Of a stretch of DNA of 64,000 nucleotides, positions 58,365 through 64,000 are shown piece after piece. Source of the stretch: Galbibacter sp. BG1. Its GTDB lineage: Bacteria > Bacteroidota > Bacteroidia > Flavobacteriales > Flavobacteriaceae. The position numbers were made by a program, and so were the translations under genes. The stretch is from contig NZ_CP058364.1 in assembly GCF_013391805.1 (NCBI RefSeq), forward strand, positions 1,178,501 through 1,242,500, read 5' to 3'. The notes beneath the pieces are model-generated. The model did not search any database. It saw only the letters and a list, made by a program, of their open reading frames with translations, and had not been told where the DNA came from. The number at the start of each line of letters is the position of its first letter. Positions within the stretch are counted from its first letter, which is position 1.

Positions 58365-58454
58365 ACAACTCCTTATATCTACAAAGTTACCATTATCTTT
58401 TTATGACTTTGGAGGTAAAAAAATCCTTCGACAAGCTCAGGATGACATTTTACG
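58365..58454 (+). repeat. Cassette-flanking direct repeat, left copy
   Basis: 90 bp, ungapped match to 61792-61881 with 6 differences by eye; the first 51 bp are identical. Weaker similarity continues to about 58490. It contains a CTTCGACAAGCTCAG dispersed repeat (58425-58447). The 402-bp gene-free stretch 58357-58758 also holds a perfect 16-bp palindrome TCCCGAAGCTTCGGGA at 58580-58595 and a boundary-like motif at 58701-58757. Confidence 0.92.
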
Positions 58455-58700
58455 TTCTAAAAGTATTTTCAAAAAACTTTAATTTGTTCTTTTTAAAACT
58501 GCACATTGGTTTGACGATGAGTAATTTTCTGCGTTGGCAATAACTTTCGCTAGTACACACCATACTGAAAATCCATAAGTCCCGAAGCTTCGGGATTGAG
58601 AATAAGGCGAGAACAAGCAGTTACTTATAGCCGTTGTGGTATTTTTGCACTTTTTTCCGTTCTGCTTTCAGCGTTTACAAAGACATTCTCTTCTGCAAGT

Positions 58701-58757
58701 TTTGGCTTGTGAGTCGGCTGGTGCGACTTGCCAATGTGTAGGGCTTTTTGTGTTGGC
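58701..58757 (+). repeat. Inner boundary motif, left
   Basis: TTTGGCTTGTGAGTCGGC ... TTGGC, 57 bp. It shares both ends with 61726-61774 (TTTGGCTTGTGGGTTGGC ... TTGGC) and lies on the inner side of the left 90-bp repeat. Confidence 0.6.
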
Positions 58758-58758
58758 A

Positions 58759-59703
58759 TTACGCTATAATAATGTGATTCGTAAATAAAGTATGAGGCGC
58801 ACTCACTAGATTAATGTCAAATTTTAAGGATGGTTCTACTCTCGAACTTGCATTATGGATTCTAAACGAGATTTGCCAACCTTCATTTAATGAAACCAAT
58901 AAAGTCGTAGTCGAATTTTCTTGGTAAACAATTTCAATTAGTCTTGATGGTAATTTTAATTTCGGTATTCTAGCTTTAGGCTTTATGTTCTCAAATGGTA
59001 AGTTCAATGTCCCGCTTAAATTGTAGGCTTGAATTTCTACTTTTTTATTTCCCTTGATTACCTTGTAAAAATCTTCGTTTCCAATAAGATATCGCACGAG
59101 ATTCTCTGCAACAATACTTGAGTTTTCTTTATCAAGTCTCAAAAGTTCTTTTCTGAAAGCGTCTAAAATTGGAATATAAACGACTTGATGCATATTTTCA
59201 ATCGAAGTCCATTTTGTTAATTTGTCAGAAGCTTTAAGATTTGCCAACATATCAAAAATTGGTTTTATTTCATCAAAATAGTTTTGTGAGCAAGGAACTC
59301 CTAACCATTTCTCTCCAAAGTCAATGTTTAACGATAACCTTGAATGCTTTACAGCTCTATGATTGTTTTTTGCGGAAATTCCAATTTCCCATTTTTGCAT
59401 AGAACGAATAATGAGAACATCACGAACATCTCCTGTTTGTCCTGCTTGGTCACTTAAGATTTCAAGCACCAAAACATCTTCTTTACTGATGCCATTTGAC
59501 AATCTTGGCTCAATGTCAATTAAGAAATTTATAGCCGCACTTGCCGTAATTCTAAAAGTATCTTGTTCATTCTCAAAGAAACTATCAAAGCATCCTTTTG
59601 CGTTATGATAAGGTTCGTTTTCTGTAATAAAAACGCTGGTAATCTTGTTTAAGCGTCCGTGAAATTCTAAAAGCTAGGCATATTCAAACGCTTTTCCGTT
59701 TAC
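58759..59703 (-). pseudogene. HaeIII-family restriction endonuclease, inactivated
   Basis: The open frame downstream of the TTG at 59500-59502 encodes 247 residues with HaeIII-type motifs GDVRDVLIIR and EIGISAKNNHRAVKHSRLS plus the DFGEKWLGVPCS region. The same frame continues upstream without a stop to 59673, reading LLEFHGRLNKITSV, ASAAINFLIDIEPRL. Above a TAG at 59674-59676 it reads VNGKAFEYA, the expected N-terminal family motif. So a nonsense codon splits the gene after FEYA. No start codon precedes that motif; a repeat element (59713-59796) abuts it instead. Family target GGCC is known for HaeIII; here it is inferred. Confidence 0.85.
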
Positions 59704-59712
59704 TGTTTGAGT

Positions 59713-59796
59713 GGGGCGCGTCCCTGCGGGTCGGGCTATCCGTTACAAGTATTCGCTCGTTCCTCAGTATGGGCTTTCCACTTCTATCCCTCACGC
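59713..59796 (-). repeat. Interspersed element fused to the endonuclease 5' end
   Basis: Minus strand: GCGTGAGGGATAGAAGTGG at its start and GGGACGCGCCCC at its end, beginning right after the TAA of the upstream 168-aa gene. It resembles the ends of the element at 15078-15195. Its far side joins the remains of the endonuclease gene, which lacks a start codon. Confidence 0.7.
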
Positions 59797-59797
59797 G

Positions 59798-60304
59798 TTA
59801 GTATCCTACTAATAATATACCTTTCAATGGCAGATGCAATCGACTTGAAATATAAAGAGTTTCCAAAAAAGAATATATTTTCATAAAATCATCAGCTCCT
59901 CTGTAATCATTTCTTACAGCAATAATGAGATATTCAACTTCAAACATCATACAAGCTTGAAAAATATCTTTTAAAAATTGATTATTGTCTACAGCTCTTC
60001 CTGCTTCAACTTCGATAACTATTTTACCATCTTTACTTAAAGCGTCAGCGTTAAAGCTTTTGTCAATTTGATTGTTATATCCGAAAAGAACAGGAACGTG
60101 TATTTTATCATTTTTTGTTTTACCGGTTTCAACATCATACTCTAATTCTTCAAGGTGTGGTCTTAAAACTTCAAGAACATCATTACTATTTAATTTCAAA
60201 TGTCCCGAACTAATTTCATTCTCAACTTTTTGAAAACATTGAATGACAGCCTTAACATCTGTAGTAATTCCGTGAGAACGTGGAAAAAATTGAAATCTAA
60301 TCAT
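59798..60304 (-). CDS. Nuclease-like protein between methyltransferase and endonuclease remnant
   Basis: A 168-aa cytoplasmic protein, intact. The stretch NADALSKDGKIVIEVEAG (Asp87, Glu98, Glu100) followed by AVDNNQFLKDIFQACMM is suggestive of a PD-(D/E)XK-type nuclease core, though no lysine stands at the usual ExK position. FQFFPRSHGITTDVKAVI and NDVLEVLRPHLEEL complete it. I do not know a characterised member. It overlaps the 77-aa gene by 4 bp, so it belongs to the same operon as the methyltransferase. Confidence 0.65.
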   Translation of the reverse strand: MIRFQFFPRSHGITTDVKAVIQCFQKVENEISSGHLKLNSNDVLEVLRPHLEELEYDVETGKTKNDKIHVPVLFGYNNQIDKSFNADALSKDGKIVIEVEAGRAVDNNQFLKDIFQACMMFEVEYLIIAVRNDYRGADDFMKIYSFLETLYISSRLHLPLKGILLVGY

Positions 60305-60534
60305 ATTTCGGATAAAATCAGTTCAACAAGTTTGTCATTTTTTAGTAATAAATTCTCATCAGCAGTGAAATAGAAAATTTCCTCATCAATTATTCTTGCA
60401 TCTTCAGAAACATAAGTTCCATCAACATTCATCAAGCTATCATTCAGTTTTTCGGTGCTAACTTGTCTTTCCCCAAAAGGGAAACTTAATAGTAATGTTG
60501 GATATTCTTTTCCTTCAAATTTTATCATTTCCAT
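60301..60534 (-). CDS. 77-aa restriction-cassette protein
   Basis: A small acidic protein, not recognised: MIKFEGKEYPTLLLSFPFGE, then DGTYVSEDARIIDEEIFYFT, then LKNDKLVELILSEI. No known motif. Its ATG overlaps the TAA of the methyltransferase gene (TAATG), and its own end overlaps the next gene by 4 bp. Both overlaps imply coupled translation of all three. It could be an accessory or antitoxin-like partner of the nuclease-like protein; this is inference. Confidence 0.65.
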   Translation of the reverse strand: MEMIKFEGKEYPTLLLSFPFGERQVSTEKLNDSLMNVDGTYVSEDARIIDEEIFYFTADENLLLKNDKLVELILSEI

Positions 60535-61325
60535 TATGCTGTTATTTTAAATTTCATTTTTGGTGCTTGTGGATGAATTGGTGCGTGCCTTCCTCCTGCT
60601 TGAATTGTAAATGATTGCTCGTCCCAAGTTCTTACACGGTTTCTCGACATAAACATTGAAGAAAATCCGCCAATCATATATTCGTGGTTCGGAATTTTAC
60701 AGTTTTCTTTATTTGTTTTGTTTCCTTCTTTAGCTGGTACAACACTGTTTTTTAAATCTGAATTAGCTTTTTCAAGCGTAATTTTTTCTTTTTCAGGTTT
60801 TGGAAATTGAAACTTAAAATTTAAGTCTTTTCGAATGCCAACAAAAAACACTCTTTTTCTATCCTGCGGTACATCAAAATCAGACGCGTTAAGCATTTGG
60901 AATGACAATTCATAACCAACTCCTGCATTCTGAAACATTTCCTTTATATTTTTTAATGCTTCGCTATGTCTCCCCAATAGCATTCCGCTTACATTTTCGG
61001 CAAGAAAGAATTTGGGTTGCTTGGCTTCTAATATTCTGATAAAATCAAAAAAGAGTTGTCCTCTTTTATCATTTATTCCACTTAGAGAACCTGCTTCGCT
61101 CCAACTTTGACAAGGTGGTCCACCAATTATTCCATCACACTCTGGAACTTCGTCAGCAGGAATATCCACGATACTCCTTTTATCTAAAATTGTGTGTGGA
61201 TGATTTTTTTCATAAGTCTCCCAAATATCTTTATCATATTCATTAGCCCAAATAACATCAAAACCTGCTTTTTGGAATCCTAAATCAAGTCCACCTGCTC
61301 CTGCAAAAAATGATACTATTTTCAT
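60534..61325 (-). CDS. DNA cytosine-5 methyltransferase, M.HaeIII-like, C-terminally truncated
   Basis: A 263-aa Dcm-type methyltransferase. Motif I FFAGAGGLDLGF (residues ~6-17), motif IV GGPPCQSWS with catalytic Cys72, motif VI AENV (residues 109-112), motif VIII QDRKRVFFVG (154-163). A HaeIII-type target region follows, with NHEYMIGGFSSMFMSRNRVR and HPQAPKM. From memory M.HaeIII (GGCC, 330 aa) is closely similar up to that point, but it continues with motifs IX (RRLTVRECARxQ) and X (GNAVP). Here the protein stops a few residues after HPQAPKM, so both motifs are absent. Recognition of GGCC is an inference. It starts with a 4-bp overlap with the XRE gene. Confidence 0.88.
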   Translation of the reverse strand: MKIVSFFAGAGGLDLGFQKAGFDVIWANEYDKDIWETYEKNHPHTILDKRSIVDIPADEVPECDGIIGGPPCQSWSEAGSLSGINDKRGQLFFDFIRILEAKQPKFFLAENVSGMLLGRHSEALKNIKEMFQNAGVGYELSFQMLNASDFDVPQDRKRVFFVGIRKDLNFKFQFPKPEKEKITLEKANSDLKNSVVPAKEGNKTNKENCKIPNHEYMIGGFSSMFMSRNRVRTWDEQSFTIQAGGRHAPIHPQAPKMKFKITA

Positions 61326-61636
61326 ATTACTTTTTCTTTTAATATTCTTCTGTATTCTGCTTTTTCCTCTGCAACTTTTAAAAGCTGTTTAGTGCAATTC
61401 GTTTCGTAAATCTTTTTCCCGATTTGGTCGGTAACATATTCATTGCGCAATTCTGTGAGGTCGAGTTTGAAGATTTTCGCAAGTTTTGGTAATCGCTTTT
61501 CATCAAAATCTCGTTTTCCGTTCTCAATTTTGCTCAAGTTTGCAGAGTCCAAATTCAATTTGGCAGCAAGTTGAGTTAGAGTCAGTTCGTTTTCATTTCT
61601 CAAAAGTCGGATGTATTCTCCAAACGTGGTTTTCAT
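61322..61636 (-). CDS. XRE-family regulator, probable C protein of the R-M system
   Basis: A 104-aa helix-turn-helix protein (TLTQLAAKLNLDSANLSKIE, residues ~19-38), of the size of restriction-modification controller proteins, with a charged C-terminal helix. It is the first gene of the cassette and overlaps the methyltransferase start by 4 bp. I use ATG 61634-61636; four residues upstream are an alternative reading. It probably controls transcription of the cassette. Confidence 0.8.
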   Translation of the reverse strand: MKTTFGEYIRLLRNENELTLTQLAAKLNLDSANLSKIENGKRDFDEKRLPKLAKIFKLDLTELRNEYVTDQIGKKIYETNCTKQLLKVAEEKAEYRRILKEKVI

Positions 61637-61725
61637 AAGACTTGTCATTTTTTGACAAATCTATAATTTTTATTGAGATTATTCGATTCGAGCCTTGGAA
61701 AATTTTACTCTTTTGGTTTTTTGCG

Positions 61726-61774
61726 TTTGGCTTGTGGGTTGGCAAAAACCAAATGTGCCTATTTGCGCGTTGGC
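61726..61774 (+). repeat. Inner boundary motif, right
   Basis: 49 bp beginning TTTGGCTTGTGGGTTGGC and ending TTGGC, in direct orientation to 58701-58757. Confidence 0.6.
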
Positions 61775-61791
61775 CGTTTTTCGCATGAAGC

Positions 61792-61881
61792 ACAACTCCT
61801 TATATCTACAAAGTTACCATTATCTTTTTATGACTTTGGAGGCAATAAAATCCTTCGGCGAGCTCAGGATGACATCTCACG
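61792..61881 (+). repeat. Cassette-flanking direct repeat, right copy
   Basis: Ungapped 90-bp match to 58365-58454. It lies between the XRE gene and the end of the helicase gene. Weaker similarity continues to about 61916. It includes a dispersed repeat copy (61852-61874). Confidence 0.92.
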
Positions 61882-61942
61882 GAATTAATATATTTTTAGA
61901 AAACTTCATTTGTTTCGTTAGAAGTCAGACTTAAATATAAAA

Positions 61943-64000
61943 CTATTTCTCCAGTTGTAATTTCATTTTACGTATTCGGTCGGCGAGTTTTTCTGAGGAC
62001 AGTTTTTCCCGCAATCTATCCGTAATTATGGGAAAGGAAAACGGCGTAGGCTTTTCACATTCCCGCCAAACAATCCTTTGGTTTTCTATGCGCTCCAATG
62101 CCTGAATGAGCCTTCCTTCCTCCAAAGAATGCTCAAAGGTTTCCCGATAGGATTGGAGGTACAATAAATTCTCGGGTTCGTAATCGCGAAACACATTAAA
62201 CAGCAATTGCGAACTACTTTGCAGGTGTTTGCTCTTTAAAAGTTTATCAGGAAACCCTTGAAATACGAGTCCGCCCACAACGGCGATATCCCTAAATTTT
62301 CTGCGGGCCATTTCCGTGGCATTTAAACTTTTCTCGAGGTCGGCATGCATAAATCGTGGCGTAAACAAATCGTTATCCAATACATTTTGAATATCTATTT
62401 TTTGATCGGAAAGCAACTCAAATCCATAATCGTTAAAGGCAATGGAGAATGTTATGGGCTGCAAAAGACTAATGCGGTATGCCAATAAACTTCCCATGGC
62501 TTCATGAACAAACCTCCCTTCAAATGGATAAAAAATAGCATGATGTCCCTCTCGGGTTTTAAAAGTTTCAATAAGAAATTCTTTATCGGTAGGAACGATC
62601 GATTCTTTAGTTTGCCTTTCAAAAACAGGCGCCAAAGCCTTTAATTCCGAAGAAATAGTTTCCGTATGGTAATTGTATAATTCCTTCCGAAGCAATTCAC
62701 TCATCTGTGATGAAAAACTCATTCTTCCACCCATCCAACTTGGAACTTTACTGCTTTTCTGCTTGGATTTCTTTACCAACACTTTCATGTTTTTTATACT
62801 GAAGAGTTCTAAATTCCGTCCAGCGAAAGTAAAAACGTCGCCGGGCTTTAGTTTGGAAATAAACCATTCTTCAATAGTACCAATGTAGCCTCCTTTTAAA
62901 TATTTTACTGAAAGTACGGCATCACTCACAATAGTTCCAATAGACAATCGGTGTCGCATGGCGGTGCGCCGACTTTCTACTAAAAACTTTCCTTCCTCAT
63001 TGACCACTACTTTTTTGTATTCGTCATAATTTTCCAGCGATTCACTTCCCACGGTAATAAAACGAAGCACCCAGTTCCACTCTACTTCTGTCATGCCCTG
63101 AAAACAAAAAGTAGTTTTTACTTCCTTAAATATATCATCTGGGAAAAATCCATTGGAAACGGCTAGGGTAGTGAGATACTGAATTAAAACATCGAAAGAA
63201 AGTAAATATGGAATACGATCTTCCACTTGCGCTGTTTTTACGGCATTTTTAAGTGCTGAAGCTTCAATAAGTTCGATGGCGTGGGTGGGTAAAAAATAAA
63301 TAACACTTTCTTCTCCCGGTCTGTGCTTACTTCGTCCTGCCCGTTGCATAAATCTAGCGACTCCTTTGGGGCCACCTATTTGAATGATGGTCTCCACAGG
63401 CGCAAAATCGACCCCCAAATCTAAACTCGAGGTACACACCACTGCTTTCAGACTTTCATTACGAATAGCACCCTCTACCCAAAGTCGGGTTTCTTTGCCA
63501 ATACTACCGTGGTGCATAGCGATTTCCCCAGCAAATTCGGGATGCTTTGCTAAAATGGCTTGAAACCAAAGTTCGCATTGTGCCCGCGTATTGGTGAAAA
63601 GCAAAGTGGTTTTACTTTTTTCGATAATTGGAATTGTTTTTTCCAGAAGATGAAGCCCTAAATGACCCCGCCACGGGAACTTTTCCATGGTGTCGGGGAG
63701 AATGGAGCGCACTTTAATTTTTTTTTTTAGGTTGGCGCGGAGTAAGATTGAATTTTTTAACGCGGCGGAATTGGGTCCCAACAATACTTCCCGAGCCTGC
63801 TCTAAATTCCCAATGGTAGCCGAAATCCCCCAGATTTGTAATGGCGAACAGACGGTTTTTAATCGGGAGAGTGCCAATTCAATTTGCACGCCTCTTTTCG
63901 AGCCCAACAATTCGTGCCATTCGTCTACTACCGCTGCATTTAAAGTAGAAAAAGTCTTATCGTAATTTTTAGATGAAAGTAATAAATGAAGGCTTTCTGG
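61943..64000 (-). CDS. Ligase-associated DNA damage response DEXH helicase (partial)
   Basis: The C-terminal ~686 residues of a superfamily-2 helicase; the N terminus lies beyond the right edge. The frame continues through 64000 without a stop and includes VVDEWHELLGSK (the DEXH box), GISATIGN, LLFTNTRAQCELWFQ, CTSSLDLGVDF and QRAGRSKHRPG. The Lhr-like C terminal (EGRFVHEAMGSLLAYRIS, ARRKFRDIAVVGGLVFQG) is complete. It works with PdeM and an ATP-dependent ligase in repair. In many genomes it directly neighbours pdeM, but here the restriction cassette, an FdhF-type gene and a hypothetical gene intervene. Confidence 0.93.
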   Translation of the reverse strand, partial: PESLHLLLSSKNYDKTFSTLNAAVVDEWHELLGSKRGVQIELALSRLKTVCSPLQIWGISATIGNLEQAREVLLGPNSAALKNSILLRANLKKKIKVRSILPDTMEKFPWRGHLGLHLLEKTIPIIEKSKTTLLFTNTRAQCELWFQAILAKHPEFAGEIAMHHGSIGKETRLWVEGAIRNESLKAVVCTSSLDLGVDFAPVETIIQIGGPKGVARFMQRAGRSKHRPGEESVIYFLPTHAIELIEASALKNAVKTAQVEDRIPYLLSFDVLIQYLTTLAVSNGFFPDDIFKEVKTTFCFQGMTEVEWNWVLRFITVGSESLENYDEYKKVVVNEEGKFLVESRRTAMRHRLSIGTIVSDAVLSVKYLKGGYIGTIEEWFISKLKPGDVFTFAGRNLELFSIKNMKVLVKKSKQKSSKVPSWMGGRMSFSSQMSELLRKELYNYHTETISSELKALAPVFERQTKESIVPTDKEFLIETFKTREGHHAIFYPFEGRFVHEAMGSLLAYRISLLQPITFSIAFNDYGFELLSDQKIDIQNVLDNDLFTPRFMHADLEKSLNATEMARRKFRDIAVVGGLVFQGFPDKLLKSKHLQSSSQLLFNVFRDYEPENLLYLQSYRETFEHSLEEGRLIQALERIENQRIVWRECEKPTPFSFPIITDRLREKLSSEKLADRIRKMKLQLEK

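Noticed and set aside
58357-58758. Integron-type attC site
   Set aside because: The inner boundary motifs resemble cassette ends only loosely; no paired core sites or integrase were found.
58759-59502. HaeIII-like protein starting at the TTG at 59500-59502
   Set aside because: The same frame continues upstream with strong family similarity (SAAINFLIDIEPRL, FHGRLNK) to a TAG and then GKAFEYA, so the TTG lies in the middle of a broken gene.
60301-60534. Missing C-terminal half of the methyltransferase encoded by the 77-aa gene
   Set aside because: It contains no GNAVP or LTxRE motif; its sequence does not resemble motifs IX or X.

Overview
The window is chromosomal DNA from a member of the Bacteroidota, most likely a marine Flavobacteriaceae. 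The evidence is: Bacteroidota-type promoters (TAnnTTTG at -7) in front of many genes, a SprE/PorW gliding and type IX secretion lipoprotein, a T9SS type B C-terminal sorting domain, the atpB-E-F-H-A-G order without beta/epsilon, bactofilin, DUF5687, DUF4230 and DUF6168 proteins, and low GC with many TTG/GTG starts. No closer assignment is possible from sequence alone. No rRNA genes, CRISPR arrays, prophage or transposase genes were seen. There is one tRNA (Cys).

Layout. 0.07-5.4 kb: two tandem paralogous secreted proteins, a patatin phospholipase, a SpoIIAA-like protein, an ElaA acetyltransferase and small unknowns. 5.5-8.4 kb: GMC oxidoreductase with its gluconate-dehydrogenase-type subunit 3, tRNA-Cys, folB. 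8.4-9.1 kb: non-coding, holding two 279-bp direct repeats. 9.1-15.6 kb: thiamine operon thiS-thiC-thiE2-thiD-thiE-thiG-thiH behind a TPP riboswitch, with no thiF. 16.5-20.5 kb: yceD-rpmF-fabH-accB-accC (L32 and fatty-acid initiation). 20.5-22.8 kb: mtgA and small genes including a GreA-like protein. 23.1-31.9 kb: F1Fo ATP synthase genes, DUF6168, AtpZ, bactofilin and sprE, all on the minus strand. 32-36.3 kb: a DUF5687/ATPase ABC pair, a secreted protein and a GH26 mannanase. 36.5-38 kb: a ferredoxin-type reductase and an MmcQ/YjbR protein.

38.1-44.8 kb: a complete-looking trans-4-hydroxy-L-proline degradation cluster (DapA-type deaminase, 2-oxoglutarate semialdehyde dehydrogenase, DUF885 lipoprotein peptidase, 4-hydroxyproline epimerase, FAD-dependent D-amino-acid dehydrogenase) that would turn collagen-type hydroxyproline into 2-oxoglutarate. 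44.9-51.4 kb: rpsU, a membrane-anchored MutS-like ATPase, tyrS, and a hemW operon. 51.7-54.8 kb: three secreted surface proteins, the last with a T9SS sorting domain. 54.8-57.7 kb: pdeM and an FdhF/YdeP molybdopterin oxidoreductase.

58.3-61.9 kb is the most unusual part: an HaeIII-like restriction-modification cassette flanked by near-identical 90-bp direct repeats. It runs XRE regulator, cytosine methyltransferase, 77-aa protein, 168-aa nuclease-like protein, then an HaeIII-family endonuclease remnant. The methyltransferase lacks motifs IX and X. The endonuclease has an in-frame stop and its 5' end is replaced by a dispersed repeat. The two small genes between them are intact and translationally coupled. 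The cassette sits between pdeM/fdhF and the DNA-repair DEXH helicase that normally neighbours pdeM; the helicase gene runs off the right edge.
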